Positions 1 through 13,648 are shown, counted from the first letter of the stretch. The stretch: DNA of 64,000 nt from Anolis sagrei (GCF_037176765.1 NC_090034.1:95208500-95272499); one strand, 5' to 3'. Notes: generated from the letters alone by a model not told the origin. Translations and numbers: made by a program.

Positions 1-3000
1 GATGCCTATCCTGTCACCATTGCAGATGACTATTTGTGTAATGGCTTCAGGGAAGGCTGTCATTTCCAGGCCAAGGACCGCATTTATTTCCCCTGATTTG
101 AAATCCATTTTAGGTATGGAAGCCATCATACAACGAAAAATTGATGAGGTAGTAGAAGAGGGCAGGGTTTTTAGGGGCTTTTTTCTACCGCCTAATATTA
201 ATATTAGTATTTCCCCCTTGGGAATTGTCCCCTTAAAGGGCCCGGGAGAGATGACTGCACTGTACACTATACATCCTTCGATACTGTTGCCCACATTAAA
301 AGGAGTTGGCGGCTTTCTCCCAGTCTTGCTAAATGCAGCATCAAGTCGGCCTTTTGCCTTCTCCCAGTTCATCCCAAAGACTGTCAGCTGTCAAGTTTTT
401 GCCTGTAATGGAGCATATTCCATGGATAAGGCCCTCCCTATGGCTGCTCAGTTTCACGTGCGGCATTTGGGAAGCTTAGCACCTTTTAGCAATGGGCCCT
501 CAAGTCATAGACAGAATGACAGCAGTGGTTCACTACCTTGACAATTTTTGCTGTTGTAAAATTGGGGGTGGGCGGATGTGTTATGTTGCTGTCCACATGC
601 CAGCCACTGACTTCGGAATTAGGTGTCCCTGAGCGGCCGAAAGACTGCGGGTCCATCCACTCAGAGGACAACAAGGACATTACAGCTGAAGCCCTCAATT
701 CTCTCATGGGCCAGGTGGCAGTGCTGGAAATGGAGAGGTGGAAGCAGATCCCCTCCTCCACTTCTAGGCCGGCCCACTTGGCGAGCAAGTGTTTGCTTAT
801 AAAGGCTCTCTCTTCCTGTATCTTCCCTTTAGACACGAAACCGCAAAAGGAGGGGGGCGACAGTTCCAACACGTCCCAGGGTAAATCTGACAATCCTCCC
901 AAGGCAGCAGGGTCAACTCCACAGGAGACAAATCCATCACACACAGAGACCGGTTCAGGTAACATCGATACAACCATTTGGGTTCCCTCTAATACACAAG
1001 TTGGCACATCTCATGAGCCGGTAATGTCAGTGCCGCAGCTCTGGAAGCTTTACCCCTCTGGCTAGCTAGCAGGATTTAGGGATATCCACAAATTTGTAGT
1101 CAATGTTGGACAAATCTGGTCTCCATCATCACTATTGGGCTGCTAAGGGCCACCTGTCAGATTTGCACAATTTCGGTGGGTTGGACACCTTACTCAAGAA
1201 CAGTAGACAAAATTCTAAGGGCAGAGTGCATAGATAGTTTTAACTGCTGTTTAGAGAATGAGATAAAAATGGAAACATGAGTTAGATGATGAACCGAAAG
1301 AGAAGGTCAAAAAGAGAACAGTAGACCAATTAGGCTAATTAGTCACTTGTTTTGATATACGCCACATTATGATGAAGGCAAATTCAGCCAGGTTGCATTC
1401 ACTAGTTCAGTATTTGAACATTACCTATATTGGTTACATTGACTCTACCCGTAACACTTGTCTGCTTTACAATAAGCATTTTAGAGCAGAGGCAGTTCGG
1501 TATCCCATGCTGAGATGGGATCTCATTGGAAACTATTCAAATTATACAGGGGGCAGCCCTGATGGGGGGCACCCCCCCCCCCCCATCGGCAGGAACAGAG
1601 GGCTGTGTGCTGGGGGGACTCTTCCCAAGGTGTGTGCTCTAGGAAGGCCTCCACATTTCAACACTTTGCCTCGAACCACAATAGAGCACTTTCATCCCAA
1701 ACCTGCAATAGGGGAAAGCCCTTCAAAACCAATGAAAAGACATTTGATCCTTCAAAAACGGACAAGGGGCTTCTCCTCATCCAAAGGGCCCCACCCCAGT
1801 TAACCTATGCCAACTTGTATTTTGGTTGGATGCCTATCCTGTCACCATTGCAGATGACTATTTGTGTAATGGCTTCAGGGAAGGCTGTCATTTCCAGGCC
1901 AAGGACCGCATTTATTTCCCCTGATTTGAAATCCATTTTAGGTATGGAAGCCATCATACAACGAAAAATTGATGAGGTAGTAGAAGAGGGCAGGGTTTTT
2001 AGGGGCTTTTTTCTACCGCCTAATATTAATATTAGTATTTCCCCCTTGGGAATTGTCCCCTTAAAGGGCCCGGGAGAGATGACTGCACTGTACACTATAC
2101 ATCCTTCGATACTGTTGCCCACATTAAAAGGAGTTGGGGGCTTTCTCCCAATCTTGCTAAATGCAGCATCAAGTGGGCCTTTTGCCTTCTCCCAGTTCAT
2201 CCCAAAGACTGTCAGCTGTCAAGTTTTTGCCTGTAATGGAGCATATTCCATGGATAAAGCCCTCCCTATGGCTGCTCAGTTTCACGTGCAGCATTTGGGA
2301 AGCTTAGCACCTTTTAGCAATGGGCCCTCAAGTCATAGACAGAATGACAGCAGTGGTTCACTACCTCGACACTTTTTGCTGTTGTAAAATTGGGGGCGGG
2401 CGGATGTGTTATGTTGCTGTCCACATGCCAGCCACTGACTTCGGAATTAGGCGTCCCTGAGCGGCCGAAAGACTGCGGGTCCATCCACTCAGAGGACAAC
2501 AAGGACATTACAGCTGAAGCCCTCAATTCTCTCATGGGCCAGGTGGCAGTGCTGGAAATGGAGAGGTGGAAGCAGATCCCCTCCTCCACTTCTAGGCCGG
2601 CCCGCTTGGCGAGCAAGTGTTTGCTTATAAAGGCTCTCTCTCCCTGTATCTTCGCTTTAGACACGAAGCCGCCAAAGGAGGGGGGCGACAGTTCCAACAC
2701 GTCCCAGGGTAAATCTGACAAGGCAGCAGGGTCAACTTCACAGGAGACAAACTCATCACACACAGGTAACATCAATACAACCATTTGGGTTCTGTCTAAT
2801 ACACAAGTTGGTACATCTCATGAGCCGGCAATGTCAGTGCCGCAGCTCTGGAAGCTTTACCCCTCTGGCTAGCTAGCAGGATTTAGGGATATCCACCAAT
2901 TTGTAGTCAATGTTGGACAAATCTGGTCCCCATCATCACTACTGGGGTACTGTTTCGAGTCTACTAACGGCCACCTGTCAGATTTGCACAATTTCGGTGG

Positions 3001-6000
3001 GTTGGACACCTTACTCAAGAACAATAGACTAAATTCTAAGGGCAGAATGCATAGATAGTTTTAACTGCTGTTTAGAGAATGAGATAAAAATGGAAACATG
3101 AGTTAGATGATGAACCAAAAGAGAAGGTCGAAAAGAAAACTGTGGACCAATTCGGCTAATTAGTTACTTGTTTTGATATACGCCACATTATGATAAAGGC
3201 AAATTCAGCCAGGTTGCATTCACTAGTTCAGTATTTGAACATTACCTATATTGGTTACATTGACTCTACCCGTAACACTTGTTGGCTTTACAATAAACAT
3301 TTTAGAGCAGAGGCAGTTCCGTATACCATGCTGAGATGGGATCTCGTTGGAAACTATTCAAATTATACAGGCGGCAGCCCTGATGGGGGGCATCCCCCCC
3401 CCATCAGCAGGAACAGAGGGCTGTGTGCTGGGGGGACTCTTCCCAAGGTGTGTGCTCTAGGAAGGCCTCCACATTTCAACACTTTGCTTCAAACCACAAT
3501 AGAGCACTTTCATCCCAAACCTGCAAAAGAGAGAGCCCTTCAAAACCAATGAAAAGACATTCGATCCTTCAAAAAGGGACAAGGGGCTTCTCCTCATCCA
3601 AAGGGCCCCACCCCAGTTAACCTACGCCAACTTGTATTTTGGTTGGATGCCTATCCTGTCACCATTGCAGCTGACTATTTGTGTAATGGCTTCAGGGAAG
3701 GCTGTCATTTCCAGGCCAAGGACCGCATTTATTTCCCCTGATTTGAAATCCATTTTAGGTATGGAAGCCATCATACAACGAAAAATTGATGAGGTAGTAG
3801 AAGAGGGCAGGGTTTTTAGGGGCTTTTTTCTACCGCCTAATATTAATATTAGTATTTCCCCCTTGGGAATTGTCCCCATAAAGGGACTGGGAGAGATGAC
3901 TGTACTGTACACTATACATCCTTCGATACTGTTGCCCACATTAAAAGGAGTTGGGGGCTTTCTCCCAATCTTGCTAAATGCAGCATCAAGTGGGCCTTTT
4001 GCCTTCTCCCAGTTCATCCCAAAGACTGTCAGCTGTCAAGTTTTTGCCTTTAATGGGGCATATTTCATGGATAAGGCCCTCCCTATGGCTGCTCAGTTTC
4101 ACGTGCGGCATTTGGGAAGCTTAGCACCTTTTAGCAATGGGCCCTCAAGTCATAGACAGAATGACAGCAGTGGTTGACAATTTTTGCTGTTGTAAAAATT
4201 GACAATTTTTGACAATTTTTGCTGTTGTAAAATTGGGGGTGGGCGGATGTGTTATGTTGCTGTCCACATGCCAGCCACTGACTTCGGAATTAGGTGTCCC
4301 TGAGCGGCCGAAAGACTGCGGGTCCATCCACTCAGAGGACAACAAGGACATTACAGCTGAAGCCCTCAATTCTCTCATGGGCCAGGTGGCAGTGCTGGAA
4401 ATGGAGAGGTGGAAGCAGATCCCCTCCTCCACTTCTAGGCCGGCCCACTTGGCGAGCAAGTGTTTGCTTATAAAGGCTCTCTCTTCCTGTATCTTCCCTT
4501 TAGACACGAAACCGCAAAAGGAGGGGGGCGACAGTTCCAACACGTCCCAGGGTAAATCTGACAATCCTCCCAAGGCAGCAGGGTCAACTCCACAGGAGAC
4601 AAATCCATCACACACAGAGACCGGTTCAGGTAACATCGATACAACCATTTGGGTTCCCTCTAATACACAAGTTGGCACATCTCATGAGCCGGTAATGTCA
4701 GTGCCGCAGCTCTGGAAGCTTTACCCCTCTGGCTAGCTAGCAGGATTTAGGGATATCCACAAATTTGTAGTCAATGTTGGACAAATCTGGTCTCCATCAT
4801 CACTATTGGGCTGCTAAGGGCCACCTGTCAGATTTGCACAATTTCGGTGGGTTGGACACCTTACTCAAGAACAGTAGACAAAATTCTAAGGGCAGAGTGC
4901 ATAGATAGTTTTAACTGCTGTTTAGAGAATGAGATAAAAATGGAAACATGAGTTAGATGATGAACCGAAAGAGAAGGTCAAAAAGAGAACAGTAGACCAA
5001 TTAGGCTAATTAGTCACTTGTTTTGATATACGCCACATTATGATGAAGGCAAATTCAGCCAGGTTGCATTCACTAGTTCAGTATTTGAACATTACCTATA
5101 TTGGTTACATTGACTCTACCCGTAACACTTGTCTGCTTTACAATAAGCATTTTAGAGCAGAGGCAGTTCGGTATCCCATGCTGAGATGGGATCTCATTGG
5201 AAACTATTCAAATTATACAGGGGGCAGCCCTGATGGGGGGCACCCCCCCCCCCCATCGGCAGGAACAGAGGGCTGTGTGCTGGGGGGACTCTTCCCAAGG
5301 TGTGTGCTCTAGGAAGGCCTCCACATTTCAACACTTTGCCTCGAACCACAATAGAGCACTTTCATCCCAAACCTGCAATAGGGGAAAGCCCTTCAAAACC
5401 AATGAAAAGACATTTGATCCTTCAAAAACGGACAAGGGGCTTCTCCTCATCCAAAGGGCCCCACCCCAGTTAACCTATGCCAACTTGTATTTTGGTTGGA
5501 TGCCTATCCTGTCACCATTGCAAATGACTATTTGTGTAATGGCTTCAGGGAAGGCTGTCATTTCCAGGCCAAGGACCGCATTTATTTCCCCTGATTTGAA
5601 ATCCATTTTAGGTATGGAAGCCATCAGACAACGAAAAATTGATGAGGTAGTAGAAGAGGGCAGGGTTTTTAGGGGCTTTTTTCTACCGCCTAATATTAAT
5701 ATTAGTATTTCCCCCTTGGGAATTGTCCCCATAAAGGGACCGGGAGAGATGACTGCACTGTACACTATACATCCTTCGATACTGTTGCCCACATTAAAAG
5801 GAGTTGGCGGCTTTCTCCCAATCTTGCTAAATGCATCATCACGTCGGCCTTTTGCCTTCTCCCACTTCATTCCAAAGACTGTCAGCTGTCAAGTTTTTGC
5901 CTTTAATGGAGCATATTCCATGGATAAGGCCCTCCCTATGGCTGCTCAGTTTCACGTGCAGCATTTGGGAAGCTTAGCACTTTTTAGCAATGGGCCCTCA

Positions 6001-8130
6001 AGTCATAGACAGAATGACAGCAGTGGTTCACTACCTCGACACTTTTTGCTGTTGTAAAATTGGGGGTGGGTGGATGTGTTATGTTGCTGTCCACATGCCA
6101 GCCATTGACTTCGGAATTAGGCATCCCTGAGCGGCCAAAAGACGGCAGGTCCATCCACTCAGAGTACAACAAGGACATTACAGCAGAAGCCCTCCATTCT
6201 CTCATGGGCCAGGTGGCAGTGCTGGAAATGGAGAGGGGGAAGCAGATCCCCTCCTCCACTTCTAGGCCGGCCCGCTTGGCGAGCAAGTGTTTGCTTATAA
6301 AGGCTCTCTCTCCCTGTATCTTCGCTTTAGACACGAAGCCATCAAAGGAGGGGGGCGACACTTCCAAGGCGTCCAAGGATAACTCTGGCAATCCTCCCAA
6401 GGCAGCAGGGTCAACTTCACAGGAGACAAATCCATCACACACAGAGACCGGTTCAGGTAACATCGATACAACCATTTGGGTTCCCTCTAATACACAAGTT
6501 GGCACATCTCATGAGCTGGCAATGTCAGTGCCGCAGCTCTGGAAGCTTTACCCCTCTGGCTAGCTAGCAGGATTTAGGGATATCCACCAATTTGTAGTCA
6601 ATGTTGGACAAATCTGGTCCCCATCATCACTATTGGGGTACTCTTTTGAGTCTACTAAGGGCCACCTGTCAGATTTGCACAATTCGGTGGGTTGGACACC
6701 TTACTCAAGAACAATAGACTAAATTCTAAGGGCATAGTGCATAGATAGTTTTAACTGCTGTTTAGAGAATTAGATAAAAATGGAAACATGAGTTAGATGA
6801 TGAACCAAAAGAGAAGGTCGAAAAGAAAACAGTGGACCAATTAGGCTAATTAGTTACTTGTTTTGACATACGCCACATTATGATCCCAAAGACTGTCAGC
6901 TGTCAAGTTTTTGCCTTTAATGGGGCATATTTCATGGATAAGGCCTTCCCTATGGCTGCTCAGTTTCACGTGCAGCATTTGGGAAGCTTAGCACCTTTTA
7001 GCAATGGGCCCTCAAGGCATAGACAGAATGACAGCAGTGGTTCACTACCTCGACAATTTTTGCTGTTGTAAAATTGGGGGTGGGTGGATGTGTTATGTTG
7101 CTGTCCACATGCCAGCCATTGACTTCGGAATTAGGCATCCCTGAGCGGCCAAAAGACGGCAGGTCCATCCACTCAGAGTACAACAAGGACATTACAGCAG
7201 AAGCCCTCCATTCTCTCATGGGCCAGGTGGCAGTGCTGGAAATGGAGAGGTGGAAGCAGATCCCCTCCTCCACTTCTAGGCCGGCCCGCTTGGCGAGCAA
7301 GTGTTTGCTTATAAAGGCTCTCTCTTCCTGTATCTTCCCTTTAGACACGAAGCCGCCAAAGGAGGGGGGCGACACTTCGAAGACGTCCAAGGATAACTCT
7401 GACAAGGCAGCAGGGTCAACTTCACAGGAGACAAACCCATCACACACAGAGACCGGTTCAGGTAACATCGATACAACCATTTGGGTTCCCTCTAATACAC
7501 AAGCTGGCACATCTCATGAGCCGGCAATGTCAGTGCCACAGCTCTGGAAGCTTTACCCCTCCGGCTAGCTAGCAGGATTTAGGGATATCCGCCAATTTGT
7601 AGTCAATGTTGGACAAATCTTGTCCCCATCATCACTATTGGGGTACTCTTTCGAGGCTACTAAGGGCAACCTGTCAGATTTGCACAATTCCATGGGTTGG
7701 ACACCTTACTCAAGAACAATAGCCTAAATTCTAAGGGCAGAGTGCATAGATAGTTTTAACTGCTGTTTAGAGAATGAGATAAAAATGGAAACATGAGTTA
7801 GATGATGAACCAAAAGAGAAGGTCGAAAAGAAAACAGTGGACCAATTAGGCTAATTAGTTACTTGTTTTGATATATGCCACATTATGATAATGGCAAATT
7901 CAGCCAGGTTGCATTCACTAGTTCAGTATTTGAACATTACCTATACTGGTTACATTGACTCTACCCGTAACACTTGTTGGCTTTACAATAAGCATTTTGG
8001 AATGGAGTCATTTTGGTTTCTCACGCTGAGATGGAATCTCATTGGAAACCAGCTGTGGATACAGGTAATGGCACCCACAAGGATAACCCATGGTGAAAAG
8101 GCAGCAGTGGTCACACTATTCAACTTATAA
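1..8130 (+). repeat. Tandem array of gag+RT segments of the DIRS-like fossil
   Basis: The same segment recurs head to tail. The recognisable RT start lies at about 2, 1830, 3647 and 5500, giving spacings of about 1.82-1.85 kb. A fifth, shorter unit has its RT part from about 6884 and its gag part ending near 8130. Each unit joins an RT-like segment to the gag-like segment of the next unit. Units are highly similar by eye; the stretch 538-1829 is almost identical to 4209-5500. Such an array suggests unequal exchange after insertion. Short frames on either strand of these units are repeats of one another and are not host genes. Confidence 0.85.
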
Positions 8131-8142
8131 AGCTGGTACGGC

Positions 8143-8340
8143 CCATGTGTCAGCAATGTCAGTGCCGCAGCTGGTAGTTCCCCTGCTCTGGCTAGCAAGC
8201 AGGATTTAGGACCATCCACCCATTTGCAGTCAATATTGAATAAACCTGGTCCCCTCATCTATACTAGGCTACACTTTCGAGGCCCTTAAAGGGCCACCTG
8301 TTAGAATTGCCAATACCTCAAAAAGGGGACAGGGAGCTTA
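8143..8340 (+). repeat. More diverged partial copy of the array's gag-like segment
   Basis: This stretch matches the array at about 1030-1160, including the shared 'gtcagtgccgcag' and 'agcaggattta' stretches, but is clearly more diverged than the units to its left. It marks the junction between the homogeneous array and the older single-copy remainder of the DIRS-like fossil. Confidence 0.6.
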
Positions 8341-8344
8341 TTAA

Positions 8345-9262
8345 ATGATCGGGGATGGGCGAATGTGATGTGTTGCTGTCTGCATGCAAACAACTGACTT
8401 TGGTGTTAGGTGTTCCCTAATGGCTGAAAGGTTTTGCACAGGTTATGCCTTACCATCTCTGGAGTTTTGCTACCCCATCACTACATATGGACTATTGAAG
8501 CAGACCTAGCTGTTTGGCTACAATATTTGACTGGCTTCAATAGGGTCTCATTTTGGAGACCTGGACTACTGTTGAAAAATGCCCCACAGGTTGCATCCAG
8601 TTCTTCAGGTGATTGGTTTTGGAGTGTATTGTAATGAACACTTGTGCAGAATGATGGCACACACATTGGCATACAGAAGGTGTTGCGACTGACCTCATTT
8701 TCCTGGAATCTTTTCCTATTCTGGTGGCTGTATCAATATGGGCATGCGAGTTTGCTAACTCTACAGTCCATTTTGATTTGGCAACACGGCCATTGTTCAA
8801 GCTATTAACTCTCTGACTTCTGAATCAATTAGGATTGTGGGGGCTGTTTGTTACATATCAATGCCTTAGGCATTACATCTGATTTTGTGGTTTTCACATA
8901 ATGGGAACTAATATCACTTTGGCCAATGTTCTGTCCCGTATATAGATGGAGCGTTTCAGATACCAGATACCCAATGTTGATATCCAACAGGAGATCATGC
9001 CAGACTATCCAAACATGTTATCCAATTCTATATTTTCTCAGGAGAAAGGGTTTAGACCCACAAACCAGATGGTGTCAGGAATAGCCTTCTTATTTAAAAC
9101 TCAAAGTTTTTTTCTGATTTCATAGCAGATTTTCATATTGATAAATTGCTGGAGGGATGGACATGGGAATACGGTAGGCTTCAGGATGATAGACAGCCCA
9201 TCTCATCAGGGGTTTTTAAAAGGTCTAAATCAGGTTTAGCAATCAGTGTGTTTATCCCCATA
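8345..9262 (+). mobile_element. DIRS-like fossil: end of RT and RNase H-like region
   Basis: The first 80 bases match the RT segment at about 555-650 of the array. After that the sequence runs past the point where the array units stop. It shows short stretches typical of the DIRS RNase H region, such as 'GVYCNEH' near 8620 and 'INSLTSES' near 8805. It is broken, and is the single-copy continuation of the element up to the CR1 insertion. Confidence 0.65.
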
Positions 9263-9266
9263 CAAA

Positions 9267-9985
9267 GAATCATAGAATCATAGAATCAAAGAGTTGGAAG
9301 AGACCTCATGGGCCATCCAGTCCAACCCCATTCTGCCAAGAAGCAGGAATATTGCATTCAAATCACCCCTGACAGATGGCCATCCAGCCTCTGTTTAAAA
9401 GCTTCCAAAGAAGGAGCCTCCACTACATTCTGGGACAGAGAGTTCCACTGCTAAATGGCTCTCACAGTCAGGAAGTTCTTCCTCATGTTTCTTGTAGTTT
9501 GAAGCCATTGTTCCACGTCCTAGTCTCCAGGGAAGCAGAAAACAAGCTTGCTCCCTCCTCCCTGTGGCTTCCTCTCACATATTTATACATGGCTATCATA
9601 TCTCCTCTCAGCCTTCTCTTCTTCAGGCTAAACATGCCCAGCTCCTTAAGCCACTCCTCATAGGACTTGTTCTCCAGACCCTTGATCATCTTAGTCGCCC
9701 TCCTCTGGACACATTCCAGCTTGTCAATATCTCTCTTGAATTATGGTGCCCAGAATTGGACACAACATTCCAGGTGTGATCTAACCAAAGCAGAATAGAG
9801 GGGTAGCATGACTTCCCTAGATCTAGACACTATGCTCCTCTTGATGCAGGCCAAAATCCCATTGGCTTTTTTTGCCGCCACATCACATTGTTGGCTCATG
9901 TTTAACTTGTTGTACATGAGGACTCCAAGATCTTTTTCACACATACTGCTCTCGAGCGAGGCGTCCCCCATTTTGGTCACATGAA
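9267..9985 (-). mobile_element. CR1 LINE, 5'-truncated, 3' end intact
   Basis: Read on the minus strand, this is the 3' end of a CR1 ORF2 with 'CEKDLGVL', 'NKLNMSQQCDVAAKKANGIL' and 'WNSLP'-type motifs, followed by the family tail of GATTCTAT repeats at 9267-9290. It sits inside the DIRS-like fossil, between its RNase H-like and recombinase-like regions, so it is younger than that element. 5' truncation is usual for CR1. Confidence 0.85.
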
Positions 9986-10000
9986 AAGAGCTCCTTTTCA

Positions 10001-10250
10001 TGCGACTACTCTTACGGCTTTCTTTGGAGCACTTAGGGAGAATGAATTAGTTGCTAGTTCTAAAGAAAACAATTCCTGAGGAGCTCTTATGTTGGCAGAT
10101 CTCCAGTTACGCTTCCAAGCAGTTTCAGCTCATCATTAAGAGAGCTAAAACAGGCCAAAAGGCCAAAGGAAATGTTATAAAGCTAACATGCTGTGTGACA
10201 TCAAATTATGCCCAGTTTGATGATGGCACTGTATGTTGGTGTTAGGGGCT
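10001..10250 (+). mobile_element. DIRS-like fossil: tyrosine recombinase remnant
   Basis: The plus strand shows the start of a DIRS recombinase-like domain, with 'FFGALRENELVASSK' near 10020-10065. It follows directly after the CR1 insertion and is the right end of the recognisable element. Broken remnant. Confidence 0.6.
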
Positions 10251-10484
10251 TGCCAGCTGCCCCCCTTTTTAATTGCAAAGATACAAATCCACTACAAGCA
10301 GTCATACATAAATCACAGAGGTAAATGTTTTTTACAACTTATATAATACAACACTGAACGTATATACAATTTATATAATACAGCATTGGGTGATATAGAG
10401 AACACAAGACTATTGTAAATACACAGTGATTTTTACACCAGTCACAAAAGTAGAATATTTCTTGCTCTAATAATAATAAATAAC
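10251..10484. other. AT-rich stretch with no assigned content
   Basis: No exon-like frame and no repeat that I recognise. It ends in a short TAA repeat at about 10470-10482. It could hold the end of the DIRS-like element. Confidence 0.3.
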
Positions 10485-10625
10485 GGCGCTCCATGCAGTC
10501 ATGCTGGCCACATGACCTTGGAGGTGTCTATGGATGATGCTGGCTCTTTGGCTCAGAAATGGAGATGAGCACCACACCCCAGAGTCAGATACGACTCGAC
10601 TTAATGTCAGGGGAAAACCTATACT
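10485..10625 (+). mobile_element. 3' part of a tRNA-derived squamate SINE
   Basis: Nearly identical over its length to the 3' half of the fuller SINE at 14102-14425, from 'gcgctccatgcagtcatg' to 'gacttaatgtcagggga'. The tRNA-like head is missing. Confidence 0.8.
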
Positions 10626-10723
10626 AGGTTTCTGGGTAACATTAAAAGTTTGTAGGAAAAGAAACAAGGTTCCTGCTGTTATTGTTTCTGTTGTTATTGC
10701 TGCTGTTGTTATTTTCCCTTTAG

Positions 10724-10828
10724 CAAACTCAATGCTGACTTGTGAATGTAATAGTGGAGACCATCTATGCTCTAAGGAAAAAACCTGCACCATGGAAGGA
10801 GACTGTATTGCAATTGCGTATACATTCG
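10724..10828 (+). CDS. Gene A exon: first half of LU domain 1
   Basis: Acceptor 'ttttccctttag' precedes it and donor 'gtaagt' follows. It is 105 bases, phase 1 to phase 1. It carries C1-C5 of the domain ([12 protein letters not shown]... TCTMEGDC). The first Ala codon is split with the preceding, unseen exon, exactly as in genes B and C. Confidence 0.75.
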
Positions 10829-13562
10829 GTAAGTATGTGTGCCAGATTTTCAGATAACTATGGCCCGTCTACACTGCGCTATATTCCAGGACCTGATCCC
10901 AGATTATCTTCCTATCCCAGATTATTTGGCAGTGGCGACTCATATAATCCAGTTCAAAGCAGATAACCTGGATCAGATCCTGCCAGTCTGCTACTGAGCA
11001 CAATTCAAAGTGCTGTCTTTAGCCTATAAAGCCCTAAACAGTTCTGGCCCAGCTATCACTGAGGCAAAGTGAGTATATTATGCTTCTTTGATAGTGTCTG
11101 CTAACTCATGCCCGGCAAAATTGTTCAAAATAATTCGATCTCTAACGACGGTTCCTACCGTTCCAAAAAGTGGTGATCAGGCCCCTTCAGCCGAGGTTTT
11201 TCAGAGCTACTTTGCAGACAAGATCTCGCTACTTCGCCGGGACTTCCCCGCTACAATTGATACAGTGAGAGAACTTGAGACTCCGTGGCCACTTGCGGGG
11301 CCCATCCTCGACCAGTTCATCCCACTGGACGCAGGGCTGTCGATAGGCTCATAGCTGCAGCCAGACCGACCACTTGCTCCCTCGATCCGTGTCCCTCTTG
11401 GCTAGTGAAATCCTGCTTGGAGGGATTATAAACAGCTCCCTTGAGCAAGGAGTTTTTCCAGAGGGTTTAAAAGAGGCAGTGGTCTCTCCCCTGCTGAAGA
11501 AACCAGATTTAGATCCTTCGGTTCCCTCCAGTTACCGCCCAGTTTCGAATCTCTCGTTCCTGGGCAAGGTGATTGAGAGGGCAGCAGCGGAGCAGTTGCA
11601 GCAATTCCTAGATGACACAGCTGAACTAGATCCCTTCCAGTCCAGATTCCGTGCGGGTCATGGGACAGAGACTGTGCTGGTCTCCATCACGGATCACCTT
11701 CGATGCCAGCTTGACCAGGGCGGGTCAGCGCTGCTTGTGTTATTGGATCTCACAGCAGCATTTGACACAGTCGACCACAATCTTTTGACCCACCGCCTTG
11801 CTGTTGCTGGAGTCAGGGGGACAGCTTTAAACTGGCTGTTCTCCTTTCTTCACAACCGTGGACAGCGAGTGGAGAGGGGAGGCCTGGTCTCTGAGAGGTC
11901 CCCTCTATCTTGTGGGGTTCCTCAGGGGGCCATTCTCTCCCCTCTGTTATTCAACATCTATATGTGACCACTTGCTCAGCTGGTTCGAGGTTTTGGGCTT
12001 GAGTCTTATCAGTACGCCGATGACACTCAGCTGGTGCTGAAGATGGAAGGCCGACCGGACTCTGTACCCGATTGTTTCCATCAGTGCCTCAAGGCCGTTA
12101 CTGGATGGTTGCGTGCCAGCAGGTTGAGGGTGAATCCAGCAAAGACGGAGATCCTATGGCTGGGTCGAACGGGCAGTGGGGACATCCAGCTGCCTACCCT
12201 GGATGGCAAGGCACTATGCCCATCATCACTGGTAAAGAGTCTGGGAGTCCTTTTGGACCCTCTGCTGACGATGGAAGGCCAGGTCTCCGCCGTTAGCAGA
12301 ACCGCCTTCTTTCATCTGCGGCAGGCTAGACGGCTGGCCCCCTCCCTGTCCAGGGACGACCTAGCTACAGTGATCCAGGCCACGGTCATCTCAAGACTGG
12401 ACTACTGTAACGCTCTCTACATTGGCCTTCCTTTGTCGGTGATCCGGAAGCTCAAGTTGGTACAAAATGCAGCTGCTCGGCTTCTTGCGGGAATTCCGAT
12501 GAGATGCCACATAATACCAATCTTACTACAGCTGCATTGGTTACCAATTGAGTGATGGTACTCACCTTTAAGGCCTTGTATGGTCTGGGGCCGATGTATC
12601 TGAGGGACCGCCTCACCCCCTACCAACCCCAGAGATCCCTCCGTTCTGAGGACCAAGATCTATTGGAAGTCCCCAGTGTCAAGACCTTGCGTCTAACAGC
12701 AACCAGACGCAGAGCCTTCACAGCAGTGGCACCATTACTCTGGAATACTATGCCACCTGAAGTCTGTGCCTTGCGGGACTTACCAGTTTTCCGCAGGGCA
12801 TGTAAGACATACCTGTTTCGACAGCCCTTTAATGTTTGATAGTGTTGTTTTAAAATTGTTTTAAATTGCTTTTAAATTTTGTTAGATTTTAGCTAGTCTT
12901 GTAAGCCGCTCCGAGCCCCAGGGGAGTGGTGGCATATAAGTTTAAATAATAAATAAATAAAATAAAAAAATATCTGTCCAAATGTATCTCCCTCTGTTAA
13001 CCACCTTGGAAGTTAAGATCTTCTGGAGAGGCCCTGCTCTCGGTCCCACCTCATTTGCAGAAGTGACTGGTGGGGATGAGAGGAAGGGCCTTCTCAGTGA
13101 TGGCCCTTCAGCTGTGGAACTCCCTCCACAGTGAAATTAGATTAGCTCCCTCCTGACCTTTAGAAAGAAATTAAAAACTTGGCTGTTGGACAAAGCCTTC
13201 TCAGAGTAAGGACTGGAATGGCTCCTGGATTTTGACAATTGGGTTTAATGCATAGATTTTTTTTCTTAACTTTTATGGTTTAATGTATATGCTTATTGTT
13301 TTTATATGTTTGTTCGTACAGCATTGAATTGTTGCCAGTTTGCAAGCCACTCTGAGTTCCTTTTGGGGTGAGAAGGGCAGAGTATAAATATAGTAATTAA
13401 ATCTATATAAATAAAAATGTAATGTTCGTTTGTGGGATTAACATAACTCAAAAACCACTGGACAAATTGACACCAAATTCAGACACAATACACCTATCAG
13501 GCCAAATGAGTGACCATCACTCATAAAAACACTGAAAACAAAGTGGAAGAGACTTAAAAGCC

Positions 13563-13608
<46 letters not shown>

Positions 13609-13609
13609 C

Positions 13610-13648
<39 letters not shown>

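Larger units (their letters stand above)
1..10250 (+). mobile_element. DIRS-like tyrosine-recombinase retrotransposon, fossil
   Basis: Fragments resembling three DIRS gene products occur in order on the + strand: gag-like pieces (for example around 1369-1530), reverse transcriptase pieces (around 1-650), an RNase H-like stretch (about 8560-9000) and a tyrosine-recombinase-like stretch (10001-10240). The RT pieces show a family-like 'VVHYLD' box and an 'SPLGIVP' motif; the RNase H part shows 'INSLTSES'. The element is clearly broken with many breaks and is interrupted by a CR1 LINE. It continues beyond the left edge. It lies upstream of the first visible exon of LU gene A. Family assignment rests on remembered motif patterns, not a search. 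Confidence 0.75.

Noticed and set aside
538-1065. Repeated 160-180 codon frames on both strands in the first 8 kb, as a possible host gene family
   Set aside because: They recur with the 1.8-kb tandem unit, lie in several frames and contain DIRS-like gag and RT motifs; they are parts of the retroelement fossil.
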